Positions 47,910-55,251 of a stretch of DNA of 63,757 nt are shown piece by piece. Made by a program: the position numbers and the translations under genes. Location: IMG/VR virus record IMGVR_UViG_3300019458_000007, positions 1 through 63,757 of that record; one strand, 5' to 3'. The DNA comes from a virus. Every line of letters starts with the position of its first letter. The stretch's first letter is position 1. The notes beneath the pieces were generated by a model that worked only from the letters and a program-made list of their open reading frames with translations, did not search any database and had not been told where the DNA came from.

Positions 47910-48770
47910 GTGTGCATCATATTTCACGTTAAGGAGGCTCGCCCCGACGACAACATGCTTCAGCGGGCACAGGAAAGAAACTCCGATGGGATTGGACTGG
48001 CTTGGCGGGAGACGATTAAGGGAGAGCGGTTGGTTCGGTGGGAGAAAGGTCTCACTGTGGACTATCTTCTTGAGAAGCTTCACAAGAAGGAACCACCAAA
48101 GCCCTACGTGATTCACTTTCGAAAGGCCTCTGTGGGAGCCACAGATCCTAGGCTCTGCCACCCCTTCGTAGTAACTCCTCGTACGCCTCTCGACTTGAAG
48201 GGCACTGCTAAGACCGTCCTTTTCCACAACGGCCACTGGAACTCGTGGAGATTCGATCTAAAAAGACTCATAATGGAGCGGAGAAAGGAGATCCCCACAG
48301 GTCCTTGGACTGACTCGCGAGCTATAGCCTTCTTTTTCGCGGTTTATGGCCCTGGTGTGACGGCCTTCGAGGATTTCGGTGGGGATCAGCGCCTCTTGCT
48401 CTTTTCTGCCGACGAGAACAAGACCTTCAGGTGGGGCTCGTGGTCGGCGAGAGAGGGTTTCGACCACTCCAATCCATCCAAGGACTGGATGGGTGCGATC
48501 AACATCGCTCCAGAGGTAGACCTCTGGAAACAGGAAGAAGAGACCGAGGGAAAGGGGAAGAAGGCGAAGGGCGGCACGCAGTTCCTCTTAGAAGCGGCGA
48601 AAGCCGTCATGACCGGAGCCCGAGTCGGGAAGAAGTCAAAGAAGAATGAGGAAAGCACTCCCCTCGATTCCTCTAGGTTTTGGTCTAATGACGAGTTGAG
48701 GCAAGTGCTGATCGAGCTGAGGCAGTTTGCCTTCAAGGAATACACGCTTTGTCGGCAGAAGGCCGCATAG
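47910..48770 (+). CDS. Class II glutamine amidotransferase (Ntn hydrolase)
   Basis: 286 residues. The GTG at 47910 yields Met-Cys, so Cys2 becomes the N-terminal nucleophile after Met removal. Further class II GATase motifs: NSDGIGLAW (24-32), VIHFRKASVG (68-76, Arg binding glutamine), HPFVV (84), FHNGHW (105-110, oxyanion Asn-Gly). The C-terminal region is Lys/Glu-rich (TEGKGKKAKGGTQ). It would release ammonia from glutamine, or use related chemistry, for the neighbouring ligases. AAGGAGAGATGTCTC is the ribosome site. Confidence 0.9.
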   Translation: MCIIFHVKEARPDDNMLQRAQERNSDGIGLAWRETIKGERLVRWEKGLTVDYLLEKLHKKEPPKPYVIHFRKASVGATDPRLCHPFVVTPRTPLDLKGTAKTVLFHNGHWNSWRFDLKRLIMERRKEIPTGPWTDSRAIAFFFAVYGPGVTAFEDFGGDQRLLLFSADENKTFRWGSWSAREGFDHSNPSKDWMGAINIAPEVDLWKQEEETEGKGKKAKGGTQFLLEAAKAVMTGARVGKKSKKNEESTPLDSSRFWSNDELRQVLIELRQFAFKEYTLCRQKAA

Positions 48771-48818
48771 GAAGGAGGAGGGAAGCGCTGACCCGCTTCC
48801 GCCGTAGGAGGTGAGAGG

Positions 48819-49043
48819 ATGAAATGCACTGCAACGTGCAAGATCGGCGAGGTCGTCTTCGAGTGCGCCCGTAGACGGGCTCATCGCGAACACGCCGCAG
48901 GCCATGGTCTCTTTGCGCGAGTCGTCTGGTTCGACGTAGACACAGCCGTCTCGCTGCTCGCTGCCAAGGCTTGCATGCAGAGCGATATCAATGCCGCACT
49001 CCTTGCTAAGGGGCTGCCTCTGCCCGTCTCGGAGGAAAAATAA
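48819..49043 (+). CDS. 74-residue hypothetical protein
   Basis: ATG 48819 with AGGAGGTGAGAGG. MKCTATCKIGEVVFECARRR, EHAAGHGLFARVVWFDVDTA, VSLLAAKACMQSDINAALLA. Four cysteines/histidines. Overlaps the ATP-grasp gene by one base. Confidence 0.6.
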   Translation: MKCTATCKIGEVVFECARRRAHREHAAGHGLFARVVWFDVDTAVSLLAAKACMQSDINAALLAKGLPLPVSEEK

Positions 49044-49741
49044 TGATCTACGTCTTCGCTGACCGCCCTTCTCGGAGCGCTCGGCTCCTCTCTAAGCTGC
49101 TCGGAGCGAAGCGGCTCACCTCACCCAGGAAGCTTTCTAGGGGAGACGTCGTCATCAACTGGGGCTCTTCTGTGGAGTGGGCCGTGGGAGCCAAAGTCCT
49201 TCAAGCCTCTCTCAAGGCCAACAAGTTGGTAGAGTTGGAGGCCCTTTCAAAAAAGGGCATACCCACCCCTTCCTTCTCAACTAAACCGAAAGAAGGGTGG
49301 CTAGGCCGAAGTCTTCATCACTCCCACGGAAGAGACTTCTTGAGACCACTCCTCTTTCCAGCCTTCTGGACAAAGAAGCTAGACCTCATCAAGGAGTATC
49401 GTTGCCACGTCTTCGACTTTGAAGGCGACGACATTCGAATACTTCGTTGGGGCCAACGTCTTCCAAAACCAGGCGCCCACGAATGGATCCGCTCTACCGA
49501 AGCTGGATGGCGGCTCTCCTACGGGAGGGCTCTTCCAAAGGGCCTACGAAGCATAGCAAAGGGGGCCGTCCGGGCGTTGGGTTATGCTTGGGGTGCCGTT
49601 GACACGGGGATTACGAGTGACGGTTGTAGGGTCGTTCTGGAGGTGAACTCCGCCCCCGGACTAGACGAGGGGGGCCAAACGATTCAACTTTATGCCGAGG
49701 CCATCAGAGAAATGATAGGAGGGAGGGATGGTAGACCTTAA
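49043..49741 (+). CDS. ATP-grasp ligase
   Basis: 232 residues. KKLDLIKEYRCHVFDFEGDD (K-EyR-hv) and GCRVVLEVNSAPGLDE (E-N of the metal site) are ATP-grasp landmarks; RALGYAWGAVDTGITSDG precedes. N-terminal RGDVVINWGSS is the pre-ATP-grasp Rossmann-like part. It would ligate a carboxylate to an amine through an acyl phosphate, as in RimK or peptide-ligase toolkits. It is the third ligase type in the 42-50 kb cluster. Confidence 0.88.
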   Translation: MIYVFADRPSRSARLLSKLLGAKRLTSPRKLSRGDVVINWGSSVEWAVGAKVLQASLKANKLVELEALSKKGIPTPSFSTKPKEGWLGRSLHHSHGRDFLRPLLFPAFWTKKLDLIKEYRCHVFDFEGDDIRILRWGQRLPKPGAHEWIRSTEAGWRLSYGRALPKGLRSIAKGAVRALGYAWGAVDTGITSDGCRVVLEVNSAPGLDEGGQTIQLYAEAIREMIGGRDGRP

Positions 49742-50012
49742 AGTAAAACTTTTGGGGAAGAAGGTGCTATGCAGCTATTGTAGACGTACTACATCGGTGG
49801 ACGCAAGTGATTGGCAAAAGATAGAAGTGATCTCCTGGTGTCCAACCTGCTATCCCGAGTTGTTCGCAACACTAAAGGAAGGCTTTTCTAGAGAGGACTT
49901 TCATAGCGCCTATGTTCGTTTGAGGCCGTCTGAGACCCTGAGGGCGGATCAACTTCTCATAGGTCTAGGGCTGGCCGCCCCTTGCGGCTGCAACAATTGT
50001 CGGAGGCGGTAG
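49728..50012 (+). CDS. 94-residue zinc-ribbon protein
   Basis: ATG 49728 within the end of the ligase gene (GGAGGGAGGG upstream). VLCSYCRRTTSVDASDWQKI, SWCPTCYPELFATLKEGFS, PCGCNNCRRR: CxxC, CxxC plus a third CxC/CxxC cluster at the C terminus. Unknown. Confidence 0.65.
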   Translation: MVDLKVKLLGKKVLCSYCRRTTSVDASDWQKIEVISWCPTCYPELFATLKEGFSREDFHSAYVRLRPSETLRADQLLIGLGLAAPCGCNNCRRR

Positions 50013-50308
50013 TGAAACTTTTTTTGCTCACGTTCGACGATTATCTGGAGACAAGACCGATCGGCCTCTTTCGGCGGGAGCCCGATGTTGTGGATGCCAT
50101 CTCCAAGCTGTCATCCAAGGACGACGGAATCTACACCACATGGGTGATTGAGCCGGATTCCCTTCTTGGAGTGAGGAGGCTCTCCTCCTCCACAACCTCT
50201 GGAGGTAGGGAAGTAGATATAGATGAGCTGACCAGCGATCCAGACGGTTTGCCAGGGGTCTTCGACGATGATGGCTTCGAGGAGGAGGAGGAGGAGGACT
50301 TCGAATGA
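50012..50308 (+). CDS. 98-residue protein with acidic tail (GTG start)
   Basis: GTG 50012 overlaps the previous TAG. KLFLLTFDDYLETRPIGLFR, REPDVVDAISKLSSKDDGIY, and a C-terminal EEEEEEDFE run. Unknown. Confidence 0.6.
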   Translation: MKLFLLTFDDYLETRPIGLFRREPDVVDAISKLSSKDDGIYTTWVIEPDSLLGVRRLSSSTTSGGREVDIDELTSDPDGLPGVFDDDGFEEEEEEDFE

Positions 50309-50511
50309 AGATCTACCTGCGGGGCGACCTCTCGAAGGCCGTCATTGTCTGCGATGAGTGTGGGGTTCAGCCGGACGGATTCCTGCCTGTGGGGTTGTGG
50401 AATCTGGACTGCGGGCACAAACTCTGCTCTGACTGCTACGCCTACGCGGAAGAGTTCGGCATTGGCGTTCATCGGGATGTGTGCCCAAGGTGGAAGGTCG
50501 GGGCCGCGTGA
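50305..50511 (+). CDS. 68-residue RING/treble-clef-like protein
   Basis: ATG 50305 overlaps the previous stop. VIVCDECGVQPDGFLPVGLW, LDCGHKLCSDCYAYAEEFGI: C-x2-C, CGH-x-LC-x2-C spacing like a degenerate RING or zinc ribbon. In phages such domains are rarely characterised. Confidence 0.6.
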   Translation: MKIYLRGDLSKAVIVCDECGVQPDGFLPVGLWNLDCGHKLCSDCYAYAEEFGIGVHRDVCPRWKVGAA

Positions 50512-50963
50512 GGAGGGCCGCATGGTGGATGGTAGTCCTTTTTTTAACCCTCACCTCGCCCTCTTCGAGGGTGACGGAGGAATCCCCATCTGGTGGCGGG
50601 GACGAATTAGCTCCACTGAGGGAGTCGCTCGCTCTTATGGGTTACCTGTCTCCACCCCGGCCCCCCTTGCCCGGGAGATTCCTTCTTACAGCATACTGTA
50701 CGTGCGAGGTCTGTACCGCCCCCTTTTCTGACGGCTTCACCTCGACGGGAGCGAGGGCAACAGAGGGTCGGACGATAGCCGTCGACCCCCTCTACATCCC
50801 CATCGGTACATGGGTAGAGATCGAGGGCTTGGGTAAGCGGAGAGCGGAGGACATCGGGGGAGCGATTAAACAACAGAGGATTGACGTTTTCATTGACGAC
50901 CATCGGAGGGCGAGGCAGTTCGGAGTGAGGAGAAGTTGGACTAGAAGGGTGGGAGGAGGATAG
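50508..50963 (+). CDS. 3D-domain cell-wall protein with N-terminal membrane segment, copy 2
   Basis: 151 residues from GTG 50508. RRAAWWMVVLFLTLTSPS is a signal anchor. The 3D/double-psi barrel starts LLTAYCTCEVCTAPFSDGFT, continues RTIAVDPLYIPIGTWVEIEG and LGKRRAEDIGGAIKQQRIDV, FIDDHRRARQFGVR. It is a paralogue of the 29602 protein but exported and in the rightward unit, so it would act on wall from the periplasmic side late in infection. The Asp of the DTG motif of copy 1 reads DIG here. Confidence 0.8.
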   Translation: MRRAAWWMVVLFLTLTSPSSRVTEESPSGGGDELAPLRESLALMGYLSPPRPPLPGRFLLTAYCTCEVCTAPFSDGFTSTGARATEGRTIAVDPLYIPIGTWVEIEGLGKRRAEDIGGAIKQQRIDVFIDDHRRARQFGVRRSWTRRVGGG

Positions 50964-50966
50964 GAG

Positions 50967-51209
50967 ATGTTAGGGCTGGAACCCAACCTCATGTGGGAGG
51001 TCACCTTCGATCTAGACTCTGGGAGTCGGAACAAGGTGCTTGTCCTCGAAGACTGGGATCTTGATGATGATGATAAGTACCGAGCCGAGGTGATTAGGAA
51101 GTTGAAGAAGCGGATTCAAGCGCGTCTCGGCCCGTCGAAGATTACTCGGATCCACAAAATCAGGCTAGTGGAGAGCGGCGTTTATTTCGTAGGGGGCGGC
51201 GATGAGTAG
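50967..51209 (+). CDS. 80-residue hypothetical protein
   Basis: ATG 50967 with GGAGGATAGGAG. LMWEVTFDLDSGSRNKVLVL, DDDDKYRAEVIRKLKKRIQA, ITRIHKIRLVESGVYFVGGG: alternating strands and a charged helix. Unknown; overlaps the RNA ligase start by eight bases. Confidence 0.65.
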   Translation: MLGLEPNLMWEVTFDLDSGSRNKVLVLEDWDLDDDDKYRAEVIRKLKKRIQARLGPSKITRIHKIRLVESGVYFVGGGDE

Positions 51210-52329
51210 TTCAACACACAAAGTCGAGGTCTTCCGGATTGATCGCATTTACGAGCACCCCGACGCAGACGCGCTGGAGATCGTCAAACCCTGGGGCTAT
51301 CAGTGCGTAGTGAGAAAAGGGGAGTGGAAGGAGGGTGACCTGGCCGCCTACGTTCCTCCTGATAGCCTCGTCCCTCTGGACGTGGTCGAATTCGCCTGGC
51401 TCAAGGACTTGGGCCGCACGTCAAAGAGCATAGACGGCCGTCTCTACCACAGAGTGACTGCGATCCGTCTGCGGAAGGAACCTTCCCTCGGGGTGGTCGT
51501 CCCCATTTGGCGCGTCGGCGGGGCCGTAGGGGACGATGTTGGGCCAGCTCTAGGCGTCATCCACTACGATCCTCCCTCGAAGGAGCCGAAGGAGAAGGAG
51601 AGGAAGCCGTGGTGGACCAAGAAGTTCCGACCCAACGTTCGTGTCCCAATCTACGATCTCGAATCCCTTCGTCGCTACTCTTCCCTCTTTGAGGAGGGCG
51701 AGCCCGTGGTGGTAACGGAGAAGATCCACGGCGCCAACTTTAGAGCCGTTTGGGACGACACGAAGTGGATCGTCCTCACGAGGGATGGTCTTCGAGTCGG
51801 GCCTATCGCCATGAAGTGGGGCGGTTTTGGCCGGGGCCTCTCCCTCGTTCCCTCTCATGAACGTTACCTATGGGTAGGAAGTCGTACTCAATGGCGTTTG
51901 AAGGACCACTCCGATTGGTGGAAGGTGATCGACAAGTACCCCCAAGTGGTGGACTTCCTCCGGGCCTATCCGGAAGTCGCCCTCTATGGGGAAGTCTACG
52001 GGGACGTTCAAGACCTTCGTTACGGAAGAGGCCCGGGGGAGATCGACTTCGCAGCCTTTGACATTCTCGCGGAGGATGGCTTTGTCGATGCCATGCTCTT
52101 ACCAGAGCTTCTCTACCCATTCGATATCCCAATTGCTCCCATAATCGGGATCGTTCCATTCAACATGGAGTCCGTTCTCTCCCTGGCAGAAGGGCCTTCT
52201 GTAGTGAAGGGGGCGAACCACCTTCGAGAGGGTGTCGTCGTGAAGCCGGTTGAGGAGCGCCATCACCCCGCTGTGGGGAGGGTCGCCCTAAAGGTAGTGA
52301 GTGTCGCTTACTTGGAGAGACAGAAATGA
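51202..52329 (+). CDS. RNA ligase (Rnl-type, DRB0094-like architecture)
   Basis: 375 residues. Residues 1-115 form an OB-fold-like N domain (KVEVFRIDRIYEHPDADALE, GDLAAYVPPDSLVPLDVV). The nucleotidyltransferase domain has VVTEKIHGANFRAV (Lys174 as nucleotide-accepting residue), VALYGEVYGDVQDLRYG (motif IIIa-like), LREGVVVKPVEERH (motif IV) and VALKVVSVAYLERQ (motif V). Such enzymes seal nicked RNA, often tRNA cut by host defence nucleases. No kinase/phosphatase partner recognised. Coupled by ATGA to the next gene. Confidence 0.88.
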   Translation: MSSSTHKVEVFRIDRIYEHPDADALEIVKPWGYQCVVRKGEWKEGDLAAYVPPDSLVPLDVVEFAWLKDLGRTSKSIDGRLYHRVTAIRLRKEPSLGVVVPIWRVGGAVGDDVGPALGVIHYDPPSKEPKEKERKPWWTKKFRPNVRVPIYDLESLRRYSSLFEEGEPVVVTEKIHGANFRAVWDDTKWIVLTRDGLRVGPIAMKWGGFGRGLSLVPSHERYLWVGSRTQWRLKDHSDWWKVIDKYPQVVDFLRAYPEVALYGEVYGDVQDLRYGRGPGEIDFAAFDILAEDGFVDAMLLPELLYPFDIPIAPIIGIVPFNMESVLSLAEGPSVVKGANHLREGVVVKPVEERHHPAVGRVALKVVSVAYLERQK

Positions 52330-52658
52330 AGCTCGAAGTTCAAAAGGAACTCGACTCCATCTACCCCTCCGCCACGGGGGACCTGTATTTCGGCGTCGGA
52401 GACGGCTGGGCACCGCTCCTTCGAGACCTTCTGATAGCCCTCAAGGCTCTTGATCTACCCCCGAACTTTAAAGTCACCGACATCAAGGAGAAGTACGGGG
52501 GCCTGCGCTTCTACACAAATTTCTCCAACGACGCCGTAGACGACCTTATTGATCAAGCGGAAAGTAAGTCGCTTGATGTTTGTGAGCTCTGCGGAGAGCC
52601 GGGAGAGGTCAAAGCCAAGGGCTACTGGTTGTCGACTAGATGCGCTAAGTGCCGATGA
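52326..52658 (+). CDS. 110-residue zinc-ribbon phage protein
   Basis: GVGDGWAPLLRDLLIALKAL, DIKEKYGGLRFYTNFSNDAV, and VCELCGEPGEVKAKGYWLST with a final CAKC. The pattern GdGW--l---L, KEKyGgLRfY, CeyCG-pG is a common phage family of unknown function, possibly nucleic-acid binding through the ribbon. Confidence 0.75.
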   Translation: MKLEVQKELDSIYPSATGDLYFGVGDGWAPLLRDLLIALKALDLPPNFKVTDIKEKYGGLRFYTNFSNDAVDDLIDQAESKSLDVCELCGEPGEVKAKGYWLSTRCAKCR

Positions 52659-52664
52659 GGAGGC

Positions 52665-53171
52665 ATGATGCCGATTGATACAACGAGGTTGGCTCCTTGG
52701 AGCCACCGCTTACCCCCAATGTCAGAAAAGCATCAGGCTATATTGAGCAAATTTACCAACCCCGAGACGGGGCTGGAGTGTAGGGTAATGGTAGGTGAAT
52801 GTGTGGAGTGGTGGTATCCTTACCATACTACTCTTCTTGTGCAACTCCAAGAGGGCTCGCCCCCGTACAATCCAATGGCTAGTGGCTACATAACAGCCAT
52901 GCCAGGCAACTGCGGGACGGCCGTAATCTTTAGGCCAGCGATTCTTTCCGTTGGGAAGGATCTTGCCCTTTCCATTCTTCAGCTCCTAGAACTAGCGGCC
53001 TTACTGCGGGGTTACACACTGCTGCTCGCCACAGACATTAGTGGCGGCGCGATTCACCGCAACGCAGAAGCTTTGGGTTGGAAAGAGGTCCGATCGTTCA
53101 TTAATGAACGATCTCGTAGGAGGGTCTATCTCTATGAGAAGATCATGAAGGAAAAAGTCGATGCTTTTTAA
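52665..53171 (+). CDS. GNAT-like acetyltransferase
   Basis: 168 residues from ATG 52665 (an ATG three bases later is alternative). Strands and helices in GNAT order: ECRVMVGECVEWWYPYHTTL, FRPAILSVGKDLALSILQLL, YTLLLATDISGGAIHRNAEA, LGWKEVRSFINERSRRRVYL. The end n-a--Gwke---f-NeRtrr-v-lY is seen in phage GNAT proteins. The acetyl-CoA motif (R/Q-x-x-G) is not conspicuous, so activity is uncertain. Confidence 0.55.
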   Translation: MMPIDTTRLAPWSHRLPPMSEKHQAILSKFTNPETGLECRVMVGECVEWWYPYHTTLLVQLQEGSPPYNPMASGYITAMPGNCGTAVIFRPAILSVGKDLALSILQLLELAALLRGYTLLLATDISGGAIHRNAEALGWKEVRSFINERSRRRVYLYEKIMKEKVDAF

Positions 53172-54231
53172 TGTCGTCTCCAGGAGTGGCTTAGAGACAA
53201 TGATCTCGTGCCCCAGGCGGGGGTACTACGGTTTACTCTATAGGGGCGGCTTCGATGGACCGGCAGGCCCCGACTTGGTGATCGGCCTCACCGTCCATAA
53301 AGGTCTAGAGACCCTCTTCAAGAACGGGGGCCACCTTCCTGAAGCGATTGCTTCAGCGGAAAGGGAGTTCATTCAGCAGTTAAAGGGCACTACCATCACG
53401 GCAGAGTGGAAAGAACACCTCTCCCTCGCCATCGCCCTGTTGACGGGATGGAAGAGGGTACGTTGGGACTCTTTTCACTCGGAATACGACGTCCTGGCAG
53501 TGGAGTTGGAGACACGTAGCATCCTCGCTCCAGGAGTGACGCTTGCTGCCCGCGCGGACCTGATTGTGCGGGAGAAGGCGACGGGCCGCCCCTTCGTCTG
53601 GAACTGGAAGACCGCCTCCGACAAAACCGACTTTGCCCTGAAGTGGTATCACGAGGTCCAGATGTGGACCGAGGCTCTCGCGACAGAGGACCACTTAGGA
53701 GAGAGGGTGGAGGGCTGCATCGTTGAGGGCCTTTTCAAGGGGGGGAAGTCCACCGCTGCTACCTTCAAGGGTTCCTACACCTCCCCCCTCGTTTGCGGCT
53801 ACATTCACGAGGATGGCTCTTTCGCGTGGAAGTACACGTCCGCGAAAGGTTGGAAGCGCTTCTTCCCGGCCAACGCTTTCCCCGGCGGCATTGAGGGGTG
53901 GGTCAACTTTCTACCCGCCGAAGTAGTAAACGATCAGTTTGCCAGAACTCCTCCCATCCTTAAGAACGATGAAGTAGTGAGAGGGTGGATAAAGCAGATC
54001 GTCCGAAGGGTTATGGACATCCAGAGGATGTTGAAGGAAGACGTTTCAGAGGAGGATCGGCTCGCGTTCTTCACCCAAAATTGGGGACACTTCCGTTGCT
54101 CACGTTGTCCGTTCAGCAAGGTCTGTCATCTCGAATTGACGATCGAGCAGATGGTGGAGTTGGGCCTTTTGGTAGAGAGGGTAGACCATCATAGGATAAA
54201 GGGAGAAGGAGGGGAAGATGGCAAGTCTTAA
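53161..54231 (+). CDS. Cas4/RecB-like PD-(D/E)XK nuclease with Fe-S cysteines
   Basis: 356 residues. Motifs in order: MISCPRRGYYGLLYRGG with Cys17; GLTVHKGLETLF (His, as in RecB nucleases); LAARADLIVREKATGRPFVW NWKTASD (D and WKT motifs); HEVQMWTEALA (Q-W-Y/T-motif); and CSRCPFSKVCHLELT at the end. Four cysteines (17 and the C-terminal CxxC-x4-C) would bind a 4Fe-4S cluster. Phage enzymes of this kind resect DNA ends and partner with RecA/Sak-type annealing proteins, here the ATPase at 55252. Confidence 0.88.
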   Translation: MLFNVVSRSGLETMISCPRRGYYGLLYRGGFDGPAGPDLVIGLTVHKGLETLFKNGGHLPEAIASAEREFIQQLKGTTITAEWKEHLSLAIALLTGWKRVRWDSFHSEYDVLAVELETRSILAPGVTLAARADLIVREKATGRPFVWNWKTASDKTDFALKWYHEVQMWTEALATEDHLGERVEGCIVEGLFKGGKSTAATFKGSYTSPLVCGYIHEDGSFAWKYTSAKGWKRFFPANAFPGGIEGWVNFLPAEVVNDQFARTPPILKNDEVVRGWIKQIVRRVMDIQRMLKEDVSEEDRLAFFTQNWGHFRCSRCPFSKVCHLELTIEQMVELGLLVERVDHHRIKGEGGEDGKS

Positions 54232-54451
54232 AGAACGACTGAGGGAGTGGAAGGAGTTTCGTGCCGTGGCTGCCGACTTGGGCCGCCCCGACATCGACCC
54301 GGAGAATTTAAAGAAGTTGCTCCTCCTCTTGAAGGAGGAGAGGGACACCTTCTTGGAGGACCGGAACCGCGCTCTGAGCGGCCTTAAGTTCACTCACCAC
54401 GACCTTAAGAATTATCAAGGACAGGTCAGCGACAATGATGATTACCTATAA
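54218..54451 (+). CDS. 77-residue coiled-coil protein
   Basis: ATG 54218 with AGAAGGAGGGGAAG upstream. LKERLREWKEFRAVAADLGR, NLKKLLLLLKEERDTFLEDR: a charged helical protein. Overlaps the zinc-binding gene at 54438. Unknown. Confidence 0.65.
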   Translation: MASLKERLREWKEFRAVAADLGRPDIDPENLKKLLLLLKEERDTFLEDRNRALSGLKFTHHDLKNYQGQVSDNDDYL

Positions 54452-54596
54452 GTGTCCTCCTCACCGCTATCCCCGAGTTCCGGTGTATATACCCGAGGGA
54501 AGGGCGAAGTTGTCGAATGGTTCCTCGTTCCCCATTCTGAGGGAAGTCTGGGTTTGCGAGAAGTGCAAGAAGACCTTTGCAGGTCAGCGACAATAG
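54438..54596 (+). CDS. 52-residue zinc-binding protein overlapping motif copy 3
   Basis: ATG 54438. Product MITYKCPPHRYPRVPVYIPE then FPILREVWVCEKCKKTFAGQ: Cys-x3-His and CEKC ligands, a degenerate zinc ribbon. The conserved GGTGTATATACCC motif lies inside the coding sequence for PVYIPE. Confidence 0.55.
   Translation: MITYKCPPHRYPRVPVYIPEGRAKLSNGSSFPILREVWVCEKCKKTFAGQRQ
54480..54497. promoter_or_regulatory. GGTGTATATACCC motif, copy 3
   Basis: CCGGTGTATATACCCGAG, sharing its 13-base core with copies at 26338 and 33845. Unlike those it is within a small gene, using the unusual codon ATA. It may be an operator for downstream genes or a chance resemblance. Confidence 0.4.
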
Positions 54597-54686
54597 GGAG
54601 GTTTAGTGAGATGATTGAGGACGAGCTGGTGGAGGTTCTAGAGGACGAGTTGTACTGACGGAATGCGAGGGGAGAGAGAGTAGCTA

Positions 54687-54881
54687 ATGCATGAATATTC
54701 ATTTATCGTCAAGCTCGGAGCGATAGTGAGGGTGCGAGCAAGCAGTGAAGACGAGGTGCGGGCCATCCTGTCTCGTGTAGAGGCTTGGGCGCCGTCGATG
54801 CATGAGAAAGGACCCGTTACACTTCGTGAGTGCATCCTTGAAAATAACCAGCCTTACCGTTTGGATGGGGATGGGATATAA
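54687..54881 (+). CDS. 64-residue small protein
   Basis: ATG 54687 with GGGGAGAGAGAG upstream. HEYSFIVKLGAIVRVRASSE, DEVRAILSRVEAWAPSMHEK, RECILENNQPYRLDGDGI: strand-helix-strand small fold like the product at 4418. Unknown. A 15-residue acidic peptide frame (54611-54658) lies in the short gap before it. Confidence 0.65.
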   Translation: MHEYSFIVKLGAIVRVRASSEDEVRAILSRVEAWAPSMHEKGPVTLRECILENNQPYRLDGDGI

Positions 54882-55093
54882 TGAGAGAGCTTAGCCAAAT
54901 GATCCCTGAGGCGTTGTACTGGCTACGCGGGAAGTTCTGCACACATCCTCTCCATAAAATGTGGAAAGACCGTCTGGAAACCACTCATTACGTACTGTGG
55001 TGTCGTAACTGTGGTACGTATTTGAGGACTGACCGTCTAAGACTGTACTCCCAACGGCTTTCCCTTCTACAGTGGGACTTCAGGTTAAGTTAG
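54881..55093 (+). CDS. 70-residue zinc-finger-like protein
   Basis: ATG 54881 overlaps the previous stop (TAATG). GKFCTHPLHKMWKDRLETTH, VLWCRNCGTYLRTDRLRLYS: C...H...H and CxxC ligands. After the amber stop at 55091 the same frame continues with a protein-like GPEWWDKWIREPKRR before the next stop. Confidence 0.65.
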   Translation: MRELSQMIPEALYWLRGKFCTHPLHKMWKDRLETTHYVLWCRNCGTYLRTDRLRLYSQRLSLLQWDFRLS

Positions 55094-55251
55094 GACGATG
55101 TCGGACCCGAGTGGTGGGACAAATGGATCAGGGAGCCTAAGAGGAGATAAGCCTACCCTCGACAGTGCCGGCCCGCGTAACCAATGGACGAGGGCGCGCA
55201 ATGCGCCCGACGTAAGTTCAAGGAGAAGAACGCTCTAGCGTTTTCTTCACC
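55094..55251 (+). other. Leader of the RecA-like ATPase gene with stem-loops
   Basis: GGGCGC/GCGCCC around GCAAT (about 55189-55205), AACGCT/AGCGTT with a CT loop (55229-55242), then CCGTGTCA/TGACACGG (55250-55276), which encloses the annotated GTG. AAGGAG (about 55220) is 30 bases from that GTG. No confident gene here, though a 46-codon frame from 55099 exists. Confidence 0.5.
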
